A DNA stretch of 64,000 nucleotides from Rhodospirillales bacterium (GTDB lineage: Bacteria > Pseudomonadota > Alphaproteobacteria > TMED109): the NCBI GenBank assembly GCA_028824295.1, contig JAPPED010000003.1:62001-126000 (forward strand), in the 5' to 3' direction. Below the pieces are notes generated by a model. That model searched no databases. It saw only the letters and a program-made list of their open reading frames with translations, and was not told the DNA's origin. Made by a program: the position numbers and the translations under genes. Below, one piece after another: positions 18,162 to 26,585 of this stretch (position 1 is the stretch's first letter; every line of letters starts with the position of its first letter).

Positions 18162-20198
18162 TCAGCGCTCCCGCTCCTCCTTACGGGACTCGGCGCGCGC
18201 CTGCACAATGTCGTTCGCAACTTTCCCGGTCAGCTCGTTCAGGTGGTCGAAGTCCGCGCGGTAGGTCCCGACTCCCTGGCTGAGCGAGCGAAGCTCGATG
18301 ATCAGGTCATGCAGTTCCGACTGGGGCATGTGAGCCTGCAGCGAATCCCAGCCGTTCCAACCTTCCTTGGGTTCGAATCCAAGAATCTGGCCGCGACGGA
18401 CACTGATCAATGCATGGACCTTGTTGGTGTACTCCGACGGGACGTCGATCGTCACCTTGGCAATGGGCTCTAGCAGCACCGGCGCACACTTCGGCATGCC
18501 CTCGGTCATCGCTACACGGGCAGCCAACTTGAATGACATTTCGTTGCTGTCAACGGAGTGGAACTGGCCATCGGTCAGCGTCACCGCGAAATCGACCACG
18601 GGGAAGCCCAGCGGCCCCTCGGTTGCAAATTCCCTGATGCCGGTTTCCACGGCCGGGATGTACTGACGGGGTACCGAGCCGCCAACGATCTTGTCCGCAA
18701 ATTCGAATCCGCTTCCACGGGGGCGTGGAGCAATATCGACGACAACATCGCCAAACATGCCGTGGCCGCCCGTCTGGCGCTTGAAGCGACCATGCTGGGT
18801 CACTGGTTTCCGAATCGTTTCCTTGTACGGAACGCTCGGTCGGTTCGACGTTGCCGTGACGTTGTACTTGGACCGGAGTTTGTCTAGGGCGATTTGCAGA
18901 TGAATGTCCCCTTGACCCAGGAGCACCAGCTCGTGGGTGTCTTCGTTCTGCAGGTAGGTGAGTGAGGGGTCCTCTTCGTTGAGGCGTTGCAGTCCACCGG
19001 TCAGCTTGACTTCATCACTTCGATTTTCCGGCGTGATGGCGAGGCCGTAAACAGCCGACAACGGCTCGGGCCAATTCGACGCGTCGGCCGAGTCGGCGTC
19101 AGCGCTCAAGACGTGTCCGGTGCGCACGGTCTCCATGCGACCGAGACCGACGACATCGCCGAAGGAGGCCTGCGAGATCTTTTCTGCTTGACTGCCAACC
19201 ATTACCTGCAGGCTTCCGATCCTGGTCCCGCCCAGGGTCTGGCCGTCAGAGACCTCGCCGCTCCACACCCGCGCCAACGAGATTTTTCCACTGTGCTGGG
19301 CATGAAAAGTCTTGAAGACCTGCACCGCGGCTTCGCCGTCAGCTTCAAAGCCGAGATCGGCGGCACGTTTTTCGGGTGGGGGAGCGTCGTGGCGAAGTGC
19401 CTTCAGCATCCTGCGTACGCCGTGGCTCCGTTCAGCAGACCCGAAGAACACCGGAACGATGTCTCCGTCCTGCATGATCTTGGCAGCCTTTTCGTAAACC
19501 TCTTCGGCTTCCGGGATCTCTTCCTCCAGCATTTTCTCAAGTATGGCGTCATCGAAATCGACCAGTACCTCCAGCATTTCCTCGCGAGCAATCGTGATCT
19601 CGTCGGATAGCGCTTCCGGGAACTCGATCTCTTCGGACTCTTTCCCGTCGACATACGAATAGGCCCGCCGACTGGCGAGATCGACGTAACCGACAACCGT
19701 ATCGCCGTCCGCAATCGGGTACTCCCGAAGGAACATTGGCGTGCCCGCTGCATCTTTCAGTGCGGCGACCACGTCGGGAATCGATTCGGTCAAGGTGTCG
19801 ACCTTGTTGATGAACACCATGTAAGGAACTCCACGAGCCCGCAGAGCTTGAATGACGGGTGTCAGCGTGAGGACCCGACTGACCGAGGGTTCGATTACCA
19901 GCACCGCGACGTCCGCAACGTGGAGAGCGTTCAGGGTCTCCTGCACCAACTCGATCGAACCGGGGCAATCGAGCACGGTCCAGTCGTCGCCCAGGTAGGT
20001 CATGCGCGCCGGGGTGAGTTCGGTACTCATGTTCCGTGCCCGCGCCTCCTCAGAAGAATCGCCGACCGAGGTTCCGTCCTTCACTGACCCCCGACGGTCG
20101 ATCGCTCCCGTTGCGAAGAGAAAGCTCTCGAGAAGGGTCGTTTTGCCGCTGAGATAAGGGCCGACCAATGCGGCACAACGGGCTCGATCAGACGCCAT
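18162..20198 (-). CDS. EF-G-like translational GTPase with altered switch II
   Basis: About 678 residues with the EF-G domain order: GTP-binding domain (P-loop GPYLSGKT at residues 13-20, G4 INKVD), domain II, domain III (LLGQGDIHLQIALDKL) and domains IV-V (KRQTGGHGMFGDV, PVLLEPIAKVTIDVPSEY). G3 reads DCPGSIE, so the His that activates water in EF-G (PGH) is Ser81. The canonical fusA is elsewhere in the window (41595), so this is a paralogue, an EF-G-like family annotated in many alphaproteobacteria. Start 20198 has GGAGA 6 bases upstream. Slow GTP hydrolysis or a non-elongation role is inference. Confidence 0.9.
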   Translation of the reverse strand: MASDRARCAALVGPYLSGKTTLLESFLFATGAIDRRGSVKDGTSVGDSSEEARARNMSTELTPARMTYLGDDWTVLDCPGSIELVQETLNALHVADVAVLVIEPSVSRVLTLTPVIQALRARGVPYMVFINKVDTLTESIPDVVAALKDAAGTPMFLREYPIADGDTVVGYVDLASRRAYSYVDGKESEEIEFPEALSDEITIAREEMLEVLVDFDDAILEKMLEEEIPEAEEVYEKAAKIMQDGDIVPVFFGSAERSHGVRRMLKALRHDAPPPEKRAADLGFEADGEAAVQVFKTFHAQHSGKISLARVWSGEVSDGQTLGGTRIGSLQVMVGSQAEKISQASFGDVVGLGRMETVRTGHVLSADADSADASNWPEPLSAVYGLAITPENRSDEVKLTGGLQRLNEEDPSLTYLQNEDTHELVLLGQGDIHLQIALDKLRSKYNVTATSNRPSVPYKETIRKPVTQHGRFKRQTGGHGMFGDVVVDIAPRPRGSGFEFADKIVGGSVPRQYIPAVETGIREFATEGPLGFPVVDFAVTLTDGQFHSVDSNEMSFKLAARVAMTEGMPKCAPVLLEPIAKVTIDVPSEYTNKVHALISVRRGQILGFEPKEGWNGWDSLQAHMPQSELHDLIIELRSLSQGVGTYRADFDHLNELTGKVANDIVQARAESRKEERER

Positions 20199-20591
20199 AC
20201 AGTTTCTCCAGTGCTGCGGTTGCATCCTTTGTCGCGGCGGCATTGGTGGGTGCCCCAAGGATCAGCCCGACAGCGCTTCGCGAATTCGGTCATTGTTGCC
20301 GCATAGGTACTGGCAATCAATGGATTGCGAAACGTCGGAGCGGCGGCCCCTCGGCGGGAAGGGCCGCGCCTCAGGGTCCGGTCTTGCAGAAGAGGCACTC
20401 CCGGAGGTCGGCGGGCTCTGGTGCGCGCGTTGCCGACGTCACCGCGTTCGTGGCATCCCGGCACTGCGATGCCGGTGCGCTGCGCGTGCTCCCGCGTTGG
20501 TATCCGAAGAGCATCGTCACGTTGATCCAGTGGTGCTCGTAGGCGGGAGGGAAGTCGAAATCCTCCCCGAGCGGGCCTCACGGGGCTTCCT
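20199..20591. other. Intergenic region, no convincing gene
   Basis: About 390 bp between two minus-strand genes. On the minus strand a stretch over roughly 20390-20560 can be read as a short frame ending ECLFCKTGP, but its only ATG is internal and its upstream stop is close. It could be a decayed gene end. I assign no function. Confidence 0.4.
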
Positions 20592-21689
20592 TCAAGTAGT
20601 TTCCAAGAATCGCTGCAGGGCTGTCACCGTGGCGTCGGGCCGTTCCTGCTGGACCCAGTGGCCCGCGCCCTCGATGAGGTGGACGGCGCGCATGTCAGCG
20701 CACGCCGTCGTCTGCATCCGGTCAAACGCTCCCGGCGCCTGATGCACGCCCCAGTCCGCAGCGCCCGCGATGAAGGCGGCCGGCACCTGCACGGCGGCGC
20801 CGGCATAGAGCCTCAACTCATCGAGATGAACGGGGTCCAGCATGACCCGGTACCAGTTCAGGCCCCCCTGAAACCCGGTTCGGGCGAACTCGGCTGCATA
20901 CACGGCAAGCTCATCGTCGGTGAGCCAGGCAGCTTCCCGAGGCGGTGCGTGGCGGGCGACGGTAGTCGCCATGGTTTCGTGGTAGTCCATCACGTAGTAG
21001 GTGGGAAGCTTGGCCAGCTCCCCGGCCGTCCACTCCTGCAGGGGATGCGGACGGTTGTCCAACCAGTCGGCGCTCTTGTGGTGCGAATAGGCGCGGAGGA
21101 ACGCGTGAATGCCGGCCGGTGCCTCCCGCATGTCCCGGTCGGCCGCAGGCGTGGTGTAGTAGTACTGGTAATGCTTGCGCGGACGAGCCAGCGCTTCGAG
21201 CGCAGGTTCCACCGCCAGCACGGCAGGCGGTTCCCGGCTCGCCGGAGGACCCCCAACGGGCGCGCTCATCAGGATCAGGCGGCGGAACAGGTCGGGGCGG
21301 GCGAGCGCGCTGTAGTACGCCACCATCGCTCCGAAATCGTGGCCGATCACGGCCTCGAACGATTCGATTCCGACCGCCGAGCGGAGCCCCACGACATCCC
21401 TGACTAGGTTCAGGAAGCGATAGGGGACAAGGTCGTCGTCGTAGGGGGCCGGCGCGGCTGCGGTAGGGCCGTAGCCACGCTGGTCAGGCGCCAGGATGTG
21501 ATAGCCGGCATCGGCCAGCAGGACCATCGCCTTCCGCCAGCTGTAGGCAAGCTCCGGAAAACCATGCAGCAGCAGCAGGCTGGGATTGCCGGCCTTTCCA
21601 GCTTCCAGGAAGTGCATCTGTAGATCGTTGCCGTTATCTACGACCCGGGCTCGGATCGTCGCCGGAAGCGATGCGTGGAGGTACGTCAC
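20592..21689 (-). CDS. Epoxide-hydrolase-like alpha/beta hydrolase
   Basis: About 365 residues. It has the oxyanion motif HGFPE (LLLLHGFPELAYSWR), a nucleophile Asp in GHDFGAMVAYY rather than Ser, as in epoxide hydrolases and haloalkane dehalogenases, and a catalytic His in GAGHWVQQE. The GTG start at 21689 is supported by AAGGA 6 bases upstream (minus strand, 21696-21700). It is the last gene of a five-gene minus-strand set, 87 bp after the acyl-CoA ligase. It may open an epoxide or hydrolyse an ester in the same catabolic route; the substrate is unknown. Confidence 0.85.
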   Translation of the reverse strand: MTYLHASLPATIRARVVDNGNDLQMHFLEAGKAGNPSLLLLHGFPELAYSWRKAMVLLADAGYHILAPDQRGYGPTAAAPAPYDDDLVPYRFLNLVRDVVGLRSAVGIESFEAVIGHDFGAMVAYYSALARPDLFRRLILMSAPVGGPPASREPPAVLAVEPALEALARPRKHYQYYYTTPAADRDMREAPAGIHAFLRAYSHHKSADWLDNRPHPLQEWTAGELAKLPTYYVMDYHETMATTVARHAPPREAAWLTDDELAVYAAEFARTGFQGGLNWYRVMLDPVHLDELRLYAGAAVQVPAAFIAGAADWGVHQAPGAFDRMQTTACADMRAVHLIEGAGHWVQQERPDATVTALQRFLETT

Positions 21690-21776
21690 GAGGATTCCTT
21701 CGTGGTTGCGGGCTATTCGCGGTCGCGGGGCGCCTGGCGATCGCTCGGCCGGGGCCCGTACGGCATGCCGGGCCGA

Positions 21777-23396
21777 TTACCGCACGGGTTCCGGGATTTC
21801 GGCCATGGCGCGCGCGCGGAGGGAAGACTTGACGATCTTTCCGTTCGCATTGCGCGGGAGCGGTTCGGCTTGCAGCGTGAACGTCTCCGGGACCTTGTAG
21901 TCGGCAATCCGCGCCGCGACGAAACGCGTCAGTTCCCGGGCAGTGGGTTGGTCCGAAGAGACCGTAACGAAGGCATGTACCCGCTCGCCGAGAACCGGGC
22001 AGGGGCGGGCGACGACCGCCGCCTCCACCACGCCGGAGTGCTGGACCAGCAGGCCCTCCACCTCCGCCGAGTACACCTTGTAACCGGCCCGGTTGATCAT
22101 GTCCTTGCTGCGATCCAGCACCTCGACGTAGCCGTCGGCATCGATTCTGCCGATATCGCCCGACCTCCAGCTGCCGTCGCCGAACGTATCCTCGTTGACT
22201 TCAGGAAGATTCCAGTAGCCCGGGACTACCATCGGACCGCCGATCCGAAGTTCGCCCACGCTGCCCCGCGGCAGTTCCCGGCCTTCGTCGTCGCAAACGC
22301 GGATCTCGGCACAATGCATCGGGAGCCCGACGCTGTCGCGTCGGCGCACCGCGTCGGCGGCAGGCAGCAACGTTGCCGGGGAGGTGGTCTCGGTAGACCC
22401 GTATGCGTTCATCAACTCCAGGCCCGGAAGCCGGCGGTGGATCTCCTTGATCAGCGCGGGCGGCATGGGGGCACCTCCATAGGCGCCGATCCGAAGATGG
22501 GGGAGCGGGGTCGCATCCAGTCCACCGGAACGCAGCATCAGGCTGTACATCGCGGGCACCATGACGGCGTGGGTCACGTGTTCATCGCGGAGCAGGCAGA
22601 CGGCAGCGTCTGCCTTGAATTCCCGTTGCACGACGACCGCGCCCGCACAGGTAAACATGGTCAGGATCTGGGCGACGAGCCCCGTAATGTGGGTAAACGG
22701 GACCGCCAGAAGCGTGCGTTCGCGCTGGTCGCTGAGGCGCATTGCGCGGATGTAGTGGAGTACGCTGTGCGCAAGGTTGAAATGGGTGATCATGGCGCCC
22801 TTGGGGCGACCGGTTGTGCCCGAGGTGTACATCAGGAAGGCAAGGGCTTCCTCGTCGCCGGCCGGCGGCGGCACCGGCTGACTGGTGGTGGTGGCGAACG
22901 TCCTATCATCGCCTTCGTCGGTCAAGGAAAATACGTGGCGCAGGTCCGGCAGCCGCCGTTTGCCGGGGACCCGTGCTGCGAGCGCGTCATCCACCATGAG
23001 CGCCCGAGCGCCGCTATCGTTCAGCATGTAGTCGACTTCGTCGGTCTGCAGCCGATGGCCGAGCGGGACCGCGACGAAATCGGCGCGGAGGCAGGCGACG
23101 ACCGCGGCAATCGCCTCCCATCGATTGCCGGACCAGATGCCGACCCGGTCACCCCGCGCCAGACCGATGCGGTGCATGGCAACGACCATCCCTTCGGCGC
23201 ACCGCAGCAGCCCGGCGTAAGTGAGCCGCCGCACGCCATCGACGACGGCGTCACCGTCGGGATGCCGCGTCGCCGTGGCACGGAGCATCGCGCCAATATT
23301 TCTCGGGCGGTCGGCGAAACAGGTGAGCGTGCGGCCGAAGTGGGTTTCGGTGATCAGACCACCTGGATCCTGGGTACGCCAGCCCGGCCGGTTCAC
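21777..23396 (-). CDS. Acyl-CoA synthetase (AMP-forming ligase)
   Basis: Adenylate-forming enzyme of about 539 residues that activates a carboxylic acid to its CoA thioester via acyl-AMP. Motifs: P-loop MYTSGTTGRPKGAM, AYGSTETTSPA, WRSGDIGRIDADGYVEV, the hinge RSKDMINRAGYKV, and the catalytic Lys in NANGKIVKSSL. The GTG at 23396 is preferred because GTGA overlaps the stop of the upstream kinase gene, a coupled start; a TTG at 23411 would add five residues. In this operon it probably supplies the CoA ester used by the ACAD11-type kinase and dehydrogenase. Confidence 0.9.
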   Translation of the reverse strand: MNRPGWRTQDPGGLITETHFGRTLTCFADRPRNIGAMLRATATRHPDGDAVVDGVRRLTYAGLLRCAEGMVVAMHRIGLARGDRVGIWSGNRWEAIAAVVACLRADFVAVPLGHRLQTDEVDYMLNDSGARALMVDDALAARVPGKRRLPDLRHVFSLTDEGDDRTFATTTSQPVPPPAGDEEALAFLMYTSGTTGRPKGAMITHFNLAHSVLHYIRAMRLSDQRERTLLAVPFTHITGLVAQILTMFTCAGAVVVQREFKADAAVCLLRDEHVTHAVMVPAMYSLMLRSGGLDATPLPHLRIGAYGGAPMPPALIKEIHRRLPGLELMNAYGSTETTSPATLLPAADAVRRRDSVGLPMHCAEIRVCDDEGRELPRGSVGELRIGGPMVVPGYWNLPEVNEDTFGDGSWRSGDIGRIDADGYVEVLDRSKDMINRAGYKVYSAEVEGLLVQHSGVVEAAVVARPCPVLGERVHAFVTVSSDQPTARELTRFVAARIADYKVPETFTLQAEPLPRNANGKIVKSSLRARAMAEIPEPVR

Positions 23397-24436
23397 GAAG
23401 TCTCGCCGCAAACCAGCGACCAGGCCGTCCGCGCGTACGGAACCGTCTGGGCGCCCACTTCCGTGGCGTTGGAAGAACTAGCGTTGCCGCTGAGCCCGCG
23501 GGCCAGGACACCTTCCGCGATGGCCGCGAACCGAAACATCGAGAAGGCCACGTAGAAATGGGTATCGATGGGCTTCCGATTGGTTCGTCGGCAATAGTCG
23601 GCGACGTAGCTTGCCTGATCGGGGATGCCGTACTCGGCTGGAAGCCCCATGATGCCGTGGCGGATCGACTGCGGAATCTGGAAGCCGGAGATGTTGTAGC
23701 CGAGATCGCCCAGTGGATGGCCGAGGGTTGAGAGTTCCCAGTCCAGTACCCCGATCACCTCGGGCCGGTCGGGCGCAAAGATCAGGTTTCCCAGGCGGTA
23801 ATCACCATGCACCACGCCGGTCTCATCGCCCGGCGGAATGTTGGCGGGGAGCCACTCGATCAACCGATCCATTTCCGGGACCTCGCGTGTCCGGCTGAGC
23901 TCCCACTGGCGGGTCCACCGTGCGATCTGTCTGGCGAAGTAGTTTCCCGGGCGGCCGAAGTCAGCGAGTCCAGCAACCTCGTGATCGACCAGGTGAATGG
24001 CTGCGAGTGTCCGATTCATCGCGTCATAGAGCGCCGTCCGGTCCGCCGGCCCCACATCCGGGAGCAACGGGTCATCGAAGACCCGGCCGCGCAGGCATTC
24101 CATCACATAGAACGGGGTACCGATGACGGAGTCGTCGTCACAGAACAAGTACATCTCGGGCACCGGCACGCCCTGATCCCGGAGTGCGGCTTGCACACGG
24201 TATTCGCGGTCGACCGCGTGCGCAGACGGAAGCAGGTCGCCCGGCGGCTTCTTCCGAAGTACCCAGATCGCCCCGTCGGCCTCAACCGCGAATGTCGGGT
24301 TGGACTGTCCGCCATGGAACTGTCGTATTCGATCAAGCGCGGTGAACCCAGGTAGCCGGCCCGCCAGGTATCCGGCTAGTGCGTCTTCGTCGAACCGGTG
24401 TGTCGCACGCACCTCGATCAAGCCCTCGACCGTCAT
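23393..24436 (-). CDS. APH-family kinase resembling the N-terminal domain of ACAD11 / LvaA
   Basis: About 347 residues with an aminoglycoside-phosphotransferase-like kinase fold. FHGGQSNPTFAVEADGAIWVLRKKPPG is the nucleotide-binding lobe, VHGDYRLGNLIF the catalytic loop with Asp and Asn, and VLDWELSTLGHPLGDLGYN the metal-binding region. In ACAD10/11 and in Pseudomonas LvaA this kinase phosphorylates the 4-hydroxyl of hydroxyacyl-CoA. The ATG at 24436 overlaps the upstream stop as ATGA. Here it is separate from the dehydrogenase, with one gene between them. Antibiotic resistance is unlikely given the context. Confidence 0.88.
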   Translation of the reverse strand: MTVEGLIEVRATHRFDEDALAGYLAGRLPGFTALDRIRQFHGGQSNPTFAVEADGAIWVLRKKPPGDLLPSAHAVDREYRVQAALRDQGVPVPEMYLFCDDDSVIGTPFYVMECLRGRVFDDPLLPDVGPADRTALYDAMNRTLAAIHLVDHEVAGLADFGRPGNYFARQIARWTRQWELSRTREVPEMDRLIEWLPANIPPGDETGVVHGDYRLGNLIFAPDRPEVIGVLDWELSTLGHPLGDLGYNISGFQIPQSIRHGIMGLPAEYGIPDQASYVADYCRRTNRKPIDTHFYVAFSMFRFAAIAEGVLARGLSGNASSSNATEVGAQTVPYARTAWSLVCGETS

Positions 24437-25077
24437 GACAAGGCCCGTTTCCGCGCGGCAAATGCGGCAAGCACCAATGCCGCCGCGCCCAGTGAGCCGG
24501 TCCAAATCCGGGTTCGTTCCGCGATAGTTTCAGCCCGGTGTTGGCCGCGGCTGAGCGCTCCCTCCACGCGCGACTTGGCCTGCAGCAGGACCTCGTCGAG
24601 GGCACGTGTCGATGCGCCGACTGATTCCAGCCGAGCCGAGTCGCCGGGCTCTTCGGCCAACGCCTCGGCGCTGACCACGACTTCGCCGACGGCCTGCGTT
24701 ACCAGTTGGAAGTCGCCAGCAAAGGACTCCCGCTCCTCTTCGGGGAGGATCGGACTTACTTCCGCAAGGTAGGTGCTCATGGCTCGGTTCTTCCGTTCGA
24801 GGGCGCGAGCCCCGTCGACGATCTCACGCGCCGCCCCCGTATCGACGCGTGAATTCGTCATCAGCAACCGGTTCGCAACGCGATGGAAGGCGGCGTCCCT
24901 GTCGGCGCGCTCGAGCGACAGTCCATGGACGCGGCTGAGCAGGCCGAGCCGCGCCTCGCTTTGGGGCGCAGCATCCTTGGCTAGCTGCGTCAGTGAATTG
25001 CTGGCGATCCCCAATGCGGCGAGCAGGGTCAGGATCGCCAGAGCTGCAAGATGATGGGCGCCGACACGTTGCCACAT
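24433..25077 (-). CDS. Unrecognised two-helix membrane protein inside the ACAD11-like operon
   Basis: 214 residues of unknown function. An N-terminal transmembrane segment (LAALAILTLLAALGIA) is followed by about 150 helical, charged, probably periplasmic residues, then a second hydrophobic stretch (WTGSLGAAALVLAAFA) and a short basic end (RKRALS). The topology resembles the sensory part of a chemoreceptor without its cytoplasmic domain. It starts 12 bases after the dehydrogenase stop and its TGA overlaps the kinase ATG, so it is translated as part of the operon. Shared expression suggests uptake or sensing of the substrate, but nothing shows this. Confidence 0.75.
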   Translation of the reverse strand: MWQRVGAHHLAALAILTLLAALGIASNSLTQLAKDAAPQSEARLGLLSRVHGLSLERADRDAAFHRVANRLLMTNSRVDTGAAREIVDGARALERKNRAMSTYLAEVSPILPEEERESFAGDFQLVTQAVGEVVVSAEALAEEPGDSARLESVGASTRALDEVLLQAKSRVEGALSRGQHRAETIAERTRIWTGSLGAAALVLAAFAARKRALS

Positions 25078-25089
25078 GGTCAGGTGCCG

Positions 25090-26292
25090 TCAGTTGTAGC
25101 TTCGCAGTTCAAGCTTCGCGATCTGGTTGCGGTGCACCTCGTCCGGCCCGTCGGCGAGCCGCAGGGTCCTTGCATTGGCGTACGCTGCAGCGAGCCCGAA
25201 GTCGGTCGTAACACCGCCGCCCCCGTGCGCCTGGATCGCCCAATCGACCACCTTGCATGCCATGAGCGGCGTGGCAACCTTGATCATGGCGATGTCCTTG
25301 CGGGCTTCCTTGTTGCCCACGGTGTCCATCCGCCACGCCGCATGCAGCACGAGCAGTCGGGCCTGGTCAATCGCAATCCGCGATTCGGCGATGCGTTCCT
25401 GGGTGACGGTCTGTTCCGAGATCGGCCGGCCAAAGGTGACACGGGACTTCACCCGTTTGCACATCTTTTCGAGCGCCCGCTCGGCCAGGCCGATCAGCCG
25501 CATGCAGTGATGGATCCGGCCTGGTCCGAGACGCCCCTGCGCGATTTCGAAACCGCGCCCTTCACCCAGCAGCATGTTGTCGGCAGGCACACGTACGTCC
25601 TTGAAGATGACTTCGGCATGCCCGTGCGGCGCATCGTCGAATCCGAATACCGGCAGGTGTCGGACGACTTCGACGCCGGGTGTGTCGAGGGGAACCAGCA
25701 CCATCGACTGTTGCTTGTGGCGGTCCGGATTCGCCGGATCGGTCTTGCCCATGACGATGAGGATCTTGCATCGTGGCGACATTGCGCCCGACGTCCACCA
25801 TTTGCGGCCGTTGATGACGTATTCGTCCCCGGTGCGTTCGATCCGGCATTCGATGTTCGTGGCGTCCGAGGAAGCCACCTCGGGTTCGGTCATCGCGAAG
25901 GCTGACCGGATCTCGCCTGCCAGCAGGGGCGTAAGCCATTGGTCTTTCTGGGCCTTGGTGCCGTAACGGGCGAGCACCTCCATGTTGCCGGTATCGGGCG
26001 CCGAGCAGTTGAAGACTTCCGGGGCGTATTCGGAGCGCCCCATGACTTCACACAGCGGCGCGTATTCGAAGTTCGACAGACCGGCTCCGTGTTCCGATTC
26101 GGGGAGAAACAGGTTCCAAAGGCCCTCCGACCGGGCCTTCTCTTTGAGTTTTTCCATCAAGGGTGGATGGGCCCACCGGTCACCCCCGGCGATCTGCGCG
26201 TCGATCTCTTCTTCGTTCGGATAGACATTGGCATCCATGAACATGTTCAGGCGTTCAAGCAGTACGTTGGTACGGTCGGAGAATTGCAGCAT
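25090..26292 (-). CDS. Acyl-CoA dehydrogenase, ACAD10/11 type
   Basis: About 400 residues. It carries stretches characteristic of ACAD11: [80 protein letters not shown] and [10 protein letters not shown]. These proteins bind FAD and handle 4-phosphoacyl-CoA intermediates derived from 4-hydroxy acids. The ATG at 26292 is preferred because AGGAAG lies about 9 bases upstream; an ATG at 26313 would add seven residues. It is the first gene of the minus-strand operon and divergent from the FOXRED1-like gene. Confidence 0.93.
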   Translation of the reverse strand: MLQFSDRTNVLLERLNMFMDANVYPNEEEIDAQIAGGDRWAHPPLMEKLKEKARSEGLWNLFLPESEHGAGLSNFEYAPLCEVMGRSEYAPEVFNCSAPDTGNMEVLARYGTKAQKDQWLTPLLAGEIRSAFAMTEPEVASSDATNIECRIERTGDEYVINGRKWWTSGAMSPRCKILIVMGKTDPANPDRHKQQSMVLVPLDTPGVEVVRHLPVFGFDDAPHGHAEVIFKDVRVPADNMLLGEGRGFEIAQGRLGPGRIHHCMRLIGLAERALEKMCKRVKSRVTFGRPISEQTVTQERIAESRIAIDQARLLVLHAAWRMDTVGNKEARKDIAMIKVATPLMACKVVDWAIQAHGGGGVTTDFGLAAAYANARTLRLADGPDEVHRNQIAKLELRSYN

Positions 26293-26585
26293 GGGGTCGG
26301 ACTTCCTGTGCATTTGGTGGTCGCCGGAACGCTGGATCGTGGATGGCGACAAGCGATGGAGATGAATTTTCCATCGTAACCCAGTGGCGCGGAAGCGTCA
26401 CCGGATCACGACACCCTGGGGTCGAGCGCGGGTACCGGATGCGGGGCGGTCGCGCGGCCTGGCGCGGGCAGAGCCCAACGGGCCGTATAGCTAGACTGGC
26501 AGGGGCGGCAAGGCGCCCGGGGGAGCCGGTTGCGGCGACAAACGGGTTGGCTCCGGCCGAGGACCGAGCAGGGCAGCTGTCCGAG

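Noticed and set aside
18365-18385. tRNA T-arm-like sequence (GGTTCGAATCC)
   Set aside because: It lies inside the EF-G-like coding region, and no acceptor, D or anticodon stem can be paired around it.
20081-20581. 166-residue minus-strand frame between the EF-G-like gene and the hydrolase
   Set aside because: It overlaps the EF-G-like start in another frame and shows no family character. A second frame ending ECLFCKTGP looks slightly more protein-like but lacks a credible start.
21675-23555. 626-residue open frame on the plus strand
   Set aside because: Antisense of the acyl-CoA ligase and of the kinase gene end; no domain pattern, while the minus-strand frames show complete enzyme motifs.
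23393-24436. Aminoglycoside-resistance kinase
   Set aside because: The APH fold is present, but the context with an ACAD11-type dehydrogenase and acyl-CoA ligase fits hydroxyacyl-CoA phosphorylation better.
26343-26585. N-terminal extension of the FOXRED1-like protein
   Set aside because: The open frame is Arg/Gly/Ala-rich and precedes the usual family start by about 80 codons with no supporting motif.
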